Shown here piece after piece: positions 55,183 to 63,576 of a DNA stretch of 64,000 nt. The DNA is from Gammaproteobacteria bacterium (GTDB taxonomy: Bacteria; Pseudomonadota; Gammaproteobacteria; HK1): NCBI GenBank assembly GCA_022824305.1, contig JAJEAD010000011.1:248001-312000 (forward strand), written 5' to 3'. The notes below the pieces were generated by a model. The model was given only the letters and a program-made list of their open reading frames with translations. It searched no databases and was not told where the DNA came from. The first letter of the stretch is position 1. Every line of letters starts with the position of its first letter. The position numbers were made by a program, and so were the translations under genes.

Positions 55183-56220
55183 CTAGGGCGCCCCGGCGGG
55201 CTCCTCCTCTCCGCGCAGTCTCGCAATGCTGCTCAGGGCATAGCTCATGAACTGCATCGCCATCGACACCGCGAACACCACGAGGAGCCCGGCCATCAGG
55301 TACTTCACGTACATGCCGAATCCGCTCTGGGAGATCTCGAAGGAGAGCAGCGGGCTGTTGATGCTGCTGCCCTTGCCCCACATGCCGGTGGCGAGGATGG
55401 TCCAGCAGAGCGGGATGCCGAGCACCACCGAGCCGACGAGGTTCGACCACGCCTGGGTACGTGGGGAGAAGCGCGCGTAGAACACGTCCACCCGCACGTG
55501 TCCTTCGTCCACCAGCGCGTAGGCGCTCCCCAGCAGAAAGAGCGACGCGTACCAGAAGCGCACCAGGTCGCCCATGAACGCCTGCTCGTAGGAGAACACG
55601 AAGCGCGAGATCACGATCTGGAACTCGGCGAGCACCACCAGGAAGGCGAGCCAGATGAAGTCGAGGCCGCGCGTGCGCAGCGCGATGAGGAAGGCGAGCC
55701 CCATCAGCGGCATGTGCACGTAAGTGCCGCGGAACACCGAACGGCCGAGCTCCCGGGCCAGGTCGGCGCCCACCACCGCGGCGAGCAGGTCTTCCACCCG
55801 CAGGAAGGAGACGAGCATGTCGACGAAGCCGATGAGCAGCACCGTCCAGAACGACGCGCGCACCACGTAGGCGGCGAGCGCGGAGAGACGCTCGGCATCC
55901 ACCCGCAGCGGCTGGCGGGGGGTGAGGAAGGCGTAGAGCACGACCGCCGCGACCGGCGCCAGGTAGAGGGCCGCCTGCAGCCAGGAGCGGACCGACGCCC
56001 CCGGCGTCGACAGGTCGGCGCCGGCCGGGGCGGAGAGGCCCAGCCACTGCGAGAAGAGCGGCCACGCCCCGGGCCAGTCGCGCCAGAAGATGAGGTAGTC
56101 GTTCAGGACGAAGGCGAGGGTGACGACCACCACCGAGAGCGCAAGGGTGCGGCTCGCAAGCACGGTTGCGCCTGCGCGGAGCGAAGGCGACGGCCCCCCG
56201 CCGCCGGAGTCGGCGTTCAT
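55183..56220 (-). CDS. TRAP transporter small permease with N-terminal extra spans
   Basis: A 345-residue protein, twice the usual DctQ length. The C-terminal half is DctQ-like: four spans with WYASLFLLGSAYALVDEGHV and RVDVFYARFSPRTQAW as the typical loop. The N-terminal half adds about four more spans (near 25-42, 86-104, 120-140 and 180-200) without recognised homology. It lies between the DctP gene and the DctM gene, 7 bases from DctM, so the three form one operon. Confidence 0.85.
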   Translation of the reverse strand: MNADSGGGGPSPSLRAGATVLASRTLALSVVVVTLAFVLNDYLIFWRDWPGAWPLFSQWLGLSAPAGADLSTPGASVRSWLQAALYLAPVAAVVLYAFLTPRQPLRVDAERLSALAAYVVRASFWTVLLIGFVDMLVSFLRVEDLLAAVVGADLARELGRSVFRGTYVHMPLMGLAFLIALRTRGLDFIWLAFLVVLAEFQIVISRFVFSYEQAFMGDLVRFWYASLFLLGSAYALVDEGHVRVDVFYARFSPRTQAWSNLVGSVVLGIPLCWTILATGMWGKGSSINSPLLSFEISQSGFGMYVKYLMAGLLVVFAVSMAMQFMSYALSSIARLRGEEEPAGAP

Positions 56221-56306
56221 TGCTTCAATGCGAGCCCCGGGGCGGCGGGCGCCGACGCCCCGGAGTCATCGGCCTCGAGCCGCGCGAGGCGCGGTGAGGG
56301 ATGGCG

Positions 56307-57497
56307 CTAGAGTCCGAGCACCCGGTTGCGCTGGCGCATGTACTCCTGATCGGAGATCTTCGCCCAGCCTCCGACATCGGCCCGCGCCCTGGCGAAGCTC
56401 GCGTGGATGCGTGCGGCCAGATCGCTGTGGGCCTGCGTTTCCTCGAAGACCTCTTCCGACGCCTCGCCGAAGCTGTCGTAGATCTCGTCGCTGAAGACGC
56501 GGAGCTCCACGCCCTGCTCGCTGATCAGCTTGGCGAGCCACTCGCCGTTCTTGGCGTTGTACTCGGCCATCATGATGTCGTTCTCGGCCGAGGCCGCCGC
56601 CTCGATGGTGATCTGATCGGAGCGGGACAGCCCCTCCCAGAAGGACTTGTTGAGCCCGAAGGAGAGCATCGATCCGGGCTCGTGCATGCCCGGATAGTAG
56701 TAGTACTTGGCCGCCTCGTAGAACTTCATGAAGCTGTCGTTCCAGGGGCCGACCCACTCGGTGGCGTCGATGGCGCCGGAGACGAGGTTCTCGTAGATCT
56801 GGCCGCCGGGCAGCGATACCGGCGAGGCGCCGAGCTTCGCCATGACGTCGCCCCCGAGGCCGGGAATACGCATCTTGAGCCCCTTGAGATCGTCCTCGGT
56901 GTTGATCTCCTTGCGGAACCAGCCTCCCATCTGCACGCCGGTGTTGCCGGCCATCAGGCACTTGAGGTCGAACTCGCCGGCGAGTTCATCCCACAGCTCC
57001 TGTCCTCCGCCCCAGCGGATCCAGGCGTTGATCTCGGTGTAGGTCAGGCCGAAGGGCACCGCCGTGAAGTAGGCCCAGCCCGGGTGCTTGCCTTTCCAGT
57101 AGTAGTCCGCCGCGTGGTAGGCCTGGGCATTGCCCGATGCCACCTCGTCGAAGGAGTCGAAGGGCTTGACGCGCTCACCCGCTGCGAAGTACTCGACCTG
57201 GATGCGCCCGTCGCTCATGTCGGAGAGACGCTGCGCGAGGCGCTGGGCGCCGGTGCCAAGCCCCGGGAAGTCCCTCGGCCACGTGGTGACCATCGCGATC
57301 TCGACCCGTTCCTTCGCCACCGCGGCCGCTTCCATGGCCTTCTTGTTTGCTTCCTCCGTGGCGGCCTTCGCTTTCTCCAGCTCCGCTTTGAGGCGCTCGA
57401 TCTCCGCCTTGTCCTGCTGACCGCAACCCGCAAGCGTCAGTGTTGCCGCCGCAGTTGCACCGATGGCGCCGCCCTTGATCAGATCTCGACGTTTCAT
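56307..57497 (-). CDS. TRAP substrate-binding lipoprotein with coiled-coil stalk
   Basis: A 396-residue DctP. A twin-arginine start KRRDLIKGG leads into a lipobox LAGC with C25, so it is an exported, lipid-anchored protein. Residues about 30-65 form a charged coiled coil (AEIERLKAELEKAKAATEEA) before the binding domain, which is not usual. The DctP domain follows, with MRIPGLGGDVMAKLGASPVS holding the carboxylate-binding arginine. The ligand is unknown; family members bind organic or sulfonic acids. First gene of the operon. Confidence 0.92.
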   Translation of the reverse strand: MKRRDLIKGGAIGATAAATLTLAGCGQQDKAEIERLKAELEKAKAATEEANKKAMEAAAVAKERVEIAMVTTWPRDFPGLGTGAQRLAQRLSDMSDGRIQVEYFAAGERVKPFDSFDEVASGNAQAYHAADYYWKGKHPGWAYFTAVPFGLTYTEINAWIRWGGGQELWDELAGEFDLKCLMAGNTGVQMGGWFRKEINTEDDLKGLKMRIPGLGGDVMAKLGASPVSLPGGQIYENLVSGAIDATEWVGPWNDSFMKFYEAAKYYYYPGMHEPGSMLSFGLNKSFWEGLSRSDQITIEAAASAENDIMMAEYNAKNGEWLAKLISEQGVELRVFSDEIYDSFGEASEEVFEETQAHSDLAARIHASFARARADVGGWAKISDQEYMRQRNRVLGL

Positions 57498-57695
57498 GTT
57501 TCCATCCATCCTGCATGAGTGTTGGTTTGCGGATTGCGCGACCCGTGGCATAAGTGGAACCGATAGTCGGCTCCCGCCCACACCTCACGGGCCGCAATAT
57601 ACTTCAGAAGAATGGGTGTAGCACCATGCGGCGGGCGTCCGGGAAAGCGCCTTGCCGGGTATGCGATTCCAACCGCGCTGCAGGAGATCAACCGG

Positions 57696-58538
57696 GTGGA
57701 CGGAGGGCTGATAAAGGGGACGCTCCTGCCGCTTCTCCTCATCGGCGTCGCGGCCTACGCCGGCCTGTGCGTTCTCCTCTACCTGTTCCAGGACCGGCTC
57801 ATCTTCTATCCCCAGCCCCTGCCCGAGCGCGTGCGGGAAGTCGTCGCAGCCCTTCCCGGCACCTCGGAGATCGAGGTGATGACGCCGGACGGCGTGCGCC
57901 TGCACGGCTGGCTGCGCCACCAGGCGGGCCCCCCGCCCCATCCCCTCGTCATCTACTTCGGCGGGAACGCCGAGGAGGTCTCAGGCCAGATTCTCGATGC
58001 CCCGGGGCTCGCGCCCTGGTCGGTGGCGGCGCTGAACTACCGCGGCTACGGGCGAAGCGAGGGCGACCCGAGCGAGGCGGCGCTCTCGGCCGATGCCCTC
58101 CTCGTCTACGACCGGCTGGCGGGCCGTGAAGACATCGACGCGGAGCGCATCGTGGTCTTCGGGCGCAGCCTGGGCAGCGGGCCCGCGGTGCCCCTGGCCG
58201 CCCGGAGGCCGGTGCGTGCGGTGATTCTGGTCTCGCCCTTCGACAGCCTGCGCAGCATCGCGAAGAAGACCTACCCCTTCGTGCCGGTCACGACGCTGCT
58301 GCGCCATCCCTTCGACTCCCTCGCGCTCGCCCCGGAGGTCTCCGCGCCGGTGCTGGTCCTCGCCGGAGACCGGGACGATCTGATTCCTCCCGAGCACTCC
58401 CGGAGGCTGGCGGACGCGTGGGCCGGTCCGGTGCGCTTCGAGCGCCTGCCGGATGTCGGGCACAACGACATCCACGCGGCGCCCCGCTACTGGGACGCGA
58501 TCCGCGACTTCCTCGATTCTCTCCCTCCCGGCTCCTGA
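57696..58538 (+). CDS. Membrane-anchored alpha/beta hydrolase (BEM46/YfhR-like)
   Basis: A 280-residue hydrolase. One N-terminal span (LPLLLIGVAAYAGLCVLLYL, about 10-29) is followed by FQDRLIFYPQPLP, the family hallmark. The oxyanion glycine is in YFGGNAEE, the nucleophile in FGRSLGSGPA, the acid in AGDRDDLIPPEH and the histidine in VGHNDIH. The GTG at 57696 with AGGAG upstream is preferred; an ATG at 57612 would add 28 residues without homology. It is divergent from the TRAP operon. Confidence 0.88.
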   Translation: MDGGLIKGTLLPLLLIGVAAYAGLCVLLYLFQDRLIFYPQPLPERVREVVAALPGTSEIEVMTPDGVRLHGWLRHQAGPPPHPLVIYFGGNAEEVSGQILDAPGLAPWSVAALNYRGYGRSEGDPSEAALSADALLVYDRLAGREDIDAERIVVFGRSLGSGPAVPLAARRPVRAVILVSPFDSLRSIAKKTYPFVPVTTLLRHPFDSLALAPEVSAPVLVLAGDRDDLIPPEHSRRLADAWAGPVRFERLPDVGHNDIHAAPRYWDAIRDFLDSLPPGS

Positions 58539-58563
58539 GCCCGGCCGAGCGCCTGGCGGCCCG

Positions 58564-58604
58564 GGCCGGCGCCGGGAATCCCGTTCGTCCGGGCTGCGCC
58601 GGCC
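58564..58604. terminator. GC-rich hairpin between convergent genes
   Basis: GGCCGGCGC (58564-58572) and GCGCCGGCC (58596-58604) are perfect complements around a 23-base loop that itself contains CGGGAATCCCG. It lies between the alpha/beta hydrolase gene and a minus-strand membrane protein gene. No T-tract is present. Confidence 0.35.
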
Positions 58605-58643
58605 GGACGGCCAGATCGCAGATGCTCCGCCCCGAAACGAAGG

Positions 58644-58844
58644 CTACCGCTTCCCGCGCCAGCACTGGTCCCAGTAGTCGTAGGCGACGAGCGCCAGCAC
58701 CGTGACCGTGATCACGGTAAAGGGCAGGCCGCCCCAGAAGCCGGCGAATCCGGTCGAGATGCTGTGCGCGAGGCCGAGCACGAAGGACGCGAGCATCGCG
58801 AGGCCGATGAGGCCGGTGACGATCGGCACGAGAGGTGAGGTCAT
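58644..58844 (-). CDS. Small two-span membrane protein
   Basis: A 66-residue protein with two spans (about 6-26 and 35-56) and a charged tail YDYWDQCWRGKR. The ATG at 58844 has a GGAGGGAGACG site, which decides the start over 58868. It follows the amidase-fold gene by 38 bases on the same strand. No family is recognised; it may be a small partner of the TRAP locus. Confidence 0.65.
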   Translation of the reverse strand: MTSPLVPIVTGLIGLAMLASFVLGLAHSISTGFAGFWGGLPFTVITVTVLALVAYDYWDQCWRGKR

Positions 58845-58882
58845 CGTCTCCCTCCGGGATTCAGGCAAGAGACTCGAGGCCC

Positions 58883-60217
58883 TCAGGCCTCGTCGGCAAT
58901 CCGCTCGAGGAGCCAGGCCGCGCTGCGCAGAAGCCGGTCATCGCCCTCCGCGGAACCGATGAGCTGCACTCCAATCGGCAGGCCCGCTTCTCCCTGGAGC
59001 AAGGGTACGCACAGCGAGGGCAATCCGCAAAGCGCCCCGATCCGGCAGAAGCCGGGCTCGCCGGGCGACGATGCGAGCGGCGGGGCCTCGCCCTCCGCCG
59101 CCGGCACGATGAGCGCATCGTAGTGGTGGTAGAACTCGGAGAAACACGCCTGCGCCTGCGTCAATGTTTCGAGCGCCCCGCGGTAGCGCTCCTCTCCGTG
59201 CGAGAGCCCCCGTTCCGCAATCTCCGGGCACGAAGCGTGCGATCGCTGACCCTGCGCCCGGAGCCAGACCGCGCTCTCGTACTCGTCGATGATCCGGTGC
59301 GCCGCAGGCAGCCGGCCGAACCATGCCGGCGCGGACAAGCGCACGACGTGCTCTCCCAGGCTGTCGCGCAGCTCCTCGAATCCCTCGTCCGCCGCCGCGG
59401 ACAGGCATTCGCCGCCCGGCATGTCCAGCCAGATGAAGTCGGGCTCCACCGGGGGCTTCGAGCGGAAGCCCTCGCGCATCCGCGGGCGGGGACGCGGGGT
59501 GCTCGCCGCGTCCGCCGCATCGTAGGCGCCGAGCACGTCCGCCAGGAGCGCCACGTCCTCGAGGTCCCGGCCGAAGACCCCGACCTGGTCGAGGGTCGGC
59601 GAAGCGCAGCGCGCCCCGCGCCGGGAGACGATGCCCCGGGTCGGCCTGAATCCGTACACCCCGCAATAGGACGCGGAGAGCACGACGCCTCCGCCCGAAT
59701 CGCAGGAGACCGCGAGCGGAACCTGAAGGGCCCCGGTCGCGGCGGCGGCGCTGCCGCAGGGATCGCCGGCGCGGCGACCCGCATCGCAAGGGTTGAGCGC
59801 CACGGCCGGCGAGTCGCCGAGCGGCCCGGTCGCACGGGTCGCGCCGATCAGCACCGCGCCGGCCTCCCGCAGCCGTTCCACCACCGCCGGCATCGCGCGG
59901 CCGGGATCGCTCTCCGGGGCGCCCCGCTCCCGGAGTGCCGGCGCGTCCGGCTCGCCGAAGAGCGCGTCGACGGCAACCGGCACACCGTGCAGGGCGCCAA
60001 GCGGCAGGCCCCGCTGGCGCAGCGAGTCCATCTCCTTCGCCTCGCCGAGGGCGGCGTCGCGGTCGACCTGCGCCCACGCTCCGAGTAAGTCGTCCGTCTC
60101 TTCGATGCGAGCGAGGCAGGCGCCGACGAGCTCGACCGAGGTGAGCCGGCCCGAACGGATCCGCTCGGCCGCATCCACCGCCCGCATCCCGGCGCTGGCG
60201 CGAGCGGAGCCGGTCAC
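58883..60217 (-). CDS. Amidase-signature-fold protein lacking all three catalytic residues
   Basis: A 444-residue protein clearly of the amidase signature family (LHGVPVAV, LNPCDAG, SASYCGVYGFRPTRGIV, LCVPLLQ). The catalytic lysine expected in VAVKDLF is D84, the SSGGS segment with the cis-serine reads GDPCGS (151-156), and the nucleophile in DTGGS is G177 (CDSGGG). The Ser-cisSer-Lys triad is thus gone and hydrolysis is not expected. It sits 63 bases downstream of a TRAP operon on the same strand. The frame is intact and long, so it is under selection, perhaps as a binding protein. Confidence 0.85.
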   Translation of the reverse strand: MTGSARASAGMRAVDAAERIRSGRLTSVELVGACLARIEETDDLLGAWAQVDRDAALGEAKEMDSLRQRGLPLGALHGVPVAVDALFGEPDAPALRERGAPESDPGRAMPAVVERLREAGAVLIGATRATGPLGDSPAVALNPCDAGRRAGDPCGSAAAATGALQVPLAVSCDSGGGVVLSASYCGVYGFRPTRGIVSRRGARCASPTLDQVGVFGRDLEDVALLADVLGAYDAADAASTPRPRPRMREGFRSKPPVEPDFIWLDMPGGECLSAAADEGFEELRDSLGEHVVRLSAPAWFGRLPAAHRIIDEYESAVWLRAQGQRSHASCPEIAERGLSHGEERYRGALETLTQAQACFSEFYHHYDALIVPAAEGEAPPLASSPGEPGFCRIGALCGLPSLCVPLLQGEAGLPIGVQLIGSAEGDDRLLRSAAWLLERIADEA

Positions 60218-60280
60218 CGGCGGACGCGCCCCGGTGCCGGCGCTGGAAGGGAGCGCGCGGCCCGCGGCGAGGCAACGAGG

Positions 60281-61648
60281 TCAGGGAACGTAGGGTCCGA
60301 AGAGCGCATCGGGCAGCCAGAGCGCTATCGAGGGATACATGTACATCAGGAACATGCAGAAGATGACGATCGCGAGGTAGGGCATGATGCCCTTGAAGAT
60401 CTGGATCAGCTCTATCTGCCCGCGCAGCACTCCCTTCAGGTAGTACGCCGACATCGCCATGGGCGGCGTCAGGAAGGAGGTCTGGAGGTTGAGCGCGATC
60501 AGCATCGCGAAGAAGTAGGGATTGACGCCGAAGGTATCGAGCATCGGCAGGAATATCGGCACGAAGATGATCAGGATCTCCGACCACTCGAGCGGCCAGC
60601 CGAGGATGAAGATGATGAGCTGCACCATGATCAGGAACTGCCACGGCGCGAGATCCATGGACAGCACCCAGTGCTCGATCACGTCGTGCCCGCCGAGATA
60701 GGAGAACACCGACGCGAAGGTCCACGAACCGACGAAGAGCCAGCACACCATGGCCGTCGCCTTGGCGGTCAGGTAGATCGACTCCTTGAGCTTGGTCCAC
60801 GTGAGGGAGCGGTACAGCATGGCGAGGACGAGCCCGCCGAGCGCCCCCATCGCCGCCGCTTCGGCCGGGGTCGCGAGGCCCCCGAGAATGGACCCGAGCA
60901 CCAGCATGATGAGCACGGTCAGCGGAACGAAGGAGGTGAGGAGCTCGAGGTAAATCCGGCCGCGGCTGGGTGCACTGTCCATGTCCGGCTTCGGGGCGAT
61001 CGACGGACTGACCATGACCCGCAAGATGACGTAGACGATGTAGAAACCCGCCAGCATGAGTCCCGGGAACACCGCCGCCGCGTAGAGGCGAAGCGGGGAG
61101 AGCTCCGCGATCGCCGCGTACACGATCAGCATGATCGACGGCGGGATCAGGATGCCCAGGGTGCCGCCCGCGCAGATGACGCCGGATGCGAAGTCCTTGC
61201 GGTAACGGGCGGCGGCCATGGCCGGGAAGGCGAGCAGCCCCATCAGCGTCACCACCGCGCCCACGATGCCGCTCGCGGTGGAGAACACCGCGCAGGTGAT
61301 GAGCGCGGCGACCGCCATCGATCCCGGCAGGTTCCGGGCCGCGAGCTGCAGCGAGTAGAAGAGGCGGTTGACGATGTTCGCGCGCTCCACCACGTAGCCC
61401 ATGAACAGGAAGAGCGGCACCGCCACCAGGGTGTCGTTCTCCATCACCGAGTAGGTGTTCTGATTGAGCAGATAGAAGATCTGGTTGTTGAACGCGTCGG
61501 CGATGGTCTGGATCGAGCCCGCCTGGTAGTAGGCGTAGTAGCCGAAGCCCACGCCCATCGCGATCAGGGTGAAGGCGATCGGGAACCCGAGCAGAACCAG
61601 GACGATGAACATCGTCAGCATCAGGATGGCGACTTCGGGGTTCGTCAT
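60281..61648 (-). CDS. TRAP transporter large permease
   Basis: A 455-residue DctM of normal length. VPLFLFMGYVVERANIVNRL near residue 75 and ALNLQTSFLTPPMAMSAYYL near the end are family blocks; the C-terminus YPSIALWLPDALFGPYVP is canonical. It uses the sodium gradient to move the ligand delivered by DctP. It is the third gene of a DctP-DctQ-DctM operon on the minus strand (small permease 52 bases upstream), followed by the amidase-fold pseudoenzyme. Confidence 0.94.
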   Translation of the reverse strand: MTNPEVAILMLTMFIVLVLLGFPIAFTLIAMGVGFGYYAYYQAGSIQTIADAFNNQIFYLLNQNTYSVMENDTLVAVPLFLFMGYVVERANIVNRLFYSLQLAARNLPGSMAVAALITCAVFSTASGIVGAVVTLMGLLAFPAMAAARYRKDFASGVICAGGTLGILIPPSIMLIVYAAIAELSPLRLYAAAVFPGLMLAGFYIVYVILRVMVSPSIAPKPDMDSAPSRGRIYLELLTSFVPLTVLIMLVLGSILGGLATPAEAAAMGALGGLVLAMLYRSLTWTKLKESIYLTAKATAMVCWLFVGSWTFASVFSYLGGHDVIEHWVLSMDLAPWQFLIMVQLIIFILGWPLEWSEILIIFVPIFLPMLDTFGVNPYFFAMLIALNLQTSFLTPPMAMSAYYLKGVLRGQIELIQIFKGIMPYLAIVIFCMFLMYMYPSIALWLPDALFGPYVP

Positions 61649-61700
61649 GGTCCTTCGCCGTGCCGGATGGCCGTTCCGAGCGGGCCGCGGGTCTCAGGTG

Positions 61701-62276
61701 TCATCGTCGGGAAGCCGCCGCCGCGTCCTCGGCGAGCGCCTCCCCGGTCTCCCGCACGTCCTCCAGCCGCGGGAGCCAGGCGGCGCTTCGCATCGCGCGC
61801 CAGCAACGCAGGATCTCGGCAATTCCCTGCAGGATGAGCAATGCGCCCGCGAGCGGGATGAGCGTCTTGAAGAAGTAGATCTGGATGCGCGCGGGGCTGT
61901 TCCAGCTCACCTCCTGGTAGCGCCAGGAATCGGCGGCGATCTCCCAGCCGAACCAGAAGAGCGCGAGCATGCCGGGAAAGAAGAAGAGCAGGTAGAGGGT
62001 GAAGTCGATGCGCGCCTGCCAGCGCACCGGCATCAGGCGGTAGAGCACGTCTCCGCGCACATGACTGTCCTGGGCGAGCGCGTAGGGACCCGCCATCAGG
62101 AACAGCGCGCCGTACATCTGCACCATCATGTCGAACACCCACACCGTAGGGGCGTTGAGCACGTAGCGCACGAACACTTCGTACGACACCGAGAAGGTCA
62201 GGATCAGGATGCACCAGCCGAAAGCGCGACCGATCCAGATGCTCGTGCTCTCAATCGCGTAGATCAGCGCCTTCAA
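61701..62276 (-). CDS. TRAP transporter small permease
   Basis: A 191-residue DctQ with four spans. FSVSYEVFVRYVLNAPTVWV in the first half and ALAQDSHVRGDVLYRLMPVR as the central loop are typical. The TTG at 62276 with GGGGAG eight bases upstream is preferred; an ATG at 62336 would put a strong hairpin inside the coding region. It lies between DctP and DctM genes. The hairpin at 62306-62327 separates it from DctP. Confidence 0.9.
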   Translation of the reverse strand: MKALIYAIESTSIWIGRAFGWCILILTFSVSYEVFVRYVLNAPTVWVFDMMVQMYGALFLMAGPYALAQDSHVRGDVLYRLMPVRWQARIDFTLYLLFFFPGMLALFWFGWEIAADSWRYQEVSWNSPARIQIYFFKTLIPLAGALLILQGIAEILRCWRAMRSAAWLPRLEDVRETGEALAEDAAAASRR

Positions 62277-62305
62277 TGAGCGAACTCCCCGGGGTCCAAC
62301 GTGAC

Positions 62306-62327
62306 GGGAGCCGCCGAAGCGGCTCCC
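62306..62327 (-). promoter_or_regulatory. UUCG-loop mRNA hairpin in the TRAP operon
   Basis: On the minus strand, GGGAGCCGC-TTCG-GCGGCTCCC forms a nine-pair stem with a C(UUCG)G tetraloop, one of the most stable RNA loops. It follows the dctP-like gene and no T-tract comes after. It probably protects the dctP message from 3' decay so that the binding protein is made in excess over the permeases. Confidence 0.65.
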
Positions 62328-62358
62328 ACGTGGCATTGCCTTCGCGAACGAGGAAGAA

Positions 62359-63456
62359 TCAGCCGAAGTAGTGCCTGTACGCCAGCTTGTAGTCCGGCTG
62401 GTTGAGGTTCAGGTAGTTCATGACCTCCTTGGCGTACGACTTCTGCGACGCCACCACCTTCGCGAAGAACTCGTCCTCGGCGGAGATGCGGTCGATGACC
62501 TTGTCCCATGCCTCGAGCTGCGCGCTCATCACCGAGTCGGGGGTGCGGTAGACGTTGACGCCCTGAGCCCGCAGCTTCTCGAGATCCTCGGCGTAGCGCT
62601 TGGTGTTGTGCCAGTAGAAGTTGGAGTTCTCCGCTTCGGACGCGTGCTTGAGCACCGCCCTCAACTCATCGGGCAGCGCGTCGTACTTGCCCTTGTTGAA
62701 GGTCACCTCGAAGAACTCCTGCGACTGGTGGAAGCTCGCGAGGTGGTAGTGCTTGGACACGTCCTGCATGCCGAAGTCCCGATCCGAGGTCGGATTGTTG
62801 AACTCCGCCGCGTCGATGAGTCCCGACTTCATGGCCGGCTGGATCTCGCCTCCGGGAAGCTGGACCACCGACATGCCCATCTCCAGCAGAACGTCGGCGG
62901 CGAGGCCGACGGTGCGGTACTTGAGACCGTCCATCTGGCTCGCGTCCGTGATCTGCTCCTTGAACCAGCCGAGCGGCTGCGCCGGCATCGGGCTGTTGAA
63001 GAAGCTCACCACGTTGAGGCCGAGGTTCGCCATCAGCTCGTCGAAGAGCTCCTGACCGCCACCGTAGTAGATCCAGCCGAGGACCTCCTGGCTGGACCAG
63101 CCGAAGCAGGGGCCGGTGCCGAAGAGCGAGGCGGCCTTGGACTTCGAGTACCAGTAGGCGGGGACGTAGTGGGCGGCATCGAGCACGCCGCGGTGCACCG
63201 CGTCCTGCATCTGGCTGGTCTTGACGACCGAGTTGACCGCGAGCAGGTCGATCTGGAGATCCTTGCCGGCCATCGCGTGGACGCGGTCCACGTAGGACTT
63301 GGCGTTCTCGAGGAAGATGCCGCCACCCCATGCGGCCTGCATCTTGAGCACCATCGGCTCCGCCCGCACGACGGCGGGCGCTGCAACCCCACCCGCAACG
63401 GCAGCGCTCGCCGCCGCGCCCTTGAGAAACTTTCTTCTGGTGGCTTTGCGATTCAT
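62359..63456 (-). CDS. TRAP substrate-binding protein (DctP family)
   Basis: A 365-residue periplasmic binding protein. The Tat-like signal ATRRKFLKGAAASAAVAGGV ends at AVVRA, giving a soluble protein without lipobox. LKYRTVGLAADVLLEMGMSV with VVQLPGGEIQPAM is the ligand-binding core with the conserved arginine. The ligand is unknown; this DctP type often binds alpha-keto or aromatic acids. First gene of the second TRAP operon. Confidence 0.93.
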   Translation of the reverse strand: MNRKATRRKFLKGAAASAAVAGGVAAPAVVRAEPMVLKMQAAWGGGIFLENAKSYVDRVHAMAGKDLQIDLLAVNSVVKTSQMQDAVHRGVLDAAHYVPAYWYSKSKAASLFGTGPCFGWSSQEVLGWIYYGGGQELFDELMANLGLNVVSFFNSPMPAQPLGWFKEQITDASQMDGLKYRTVGLAADVLLEMGMSVVQLPGGEIQPAMKSGLIDAAEFNNPTSDRDFGMQDVSKHYHLASFHQSQEFFEVTFNKGKYDALPDELRAVLKHASEAENSNFYWHNTKRYAEDLEKLRAQGVNVYRTPDSVMSAQLEAWDKVIDRISAEDEFFAKVVASQKSYAKEVMNYLNLNQPDYKLAYRHYFG

Positions 63457-63576
63457 CGTTCATCTCCTGGTGGAATACGGGAAGGCAGTTCATTACCCGA
63501 CGAGACAGAATACGGGCGCGCTTCCTCGGGGCGCAACCGCAGCTTCCGGCCCCAGTGAGCGAAGAGGACCGCCCGC

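Noticed and set aside
52428-55250. 940-codon plus-strand frame opposite the coiled-coil DctM gene
   Set aside because: Glu/Arg/His-rich shadow of the permease gene; no recognisable domain.
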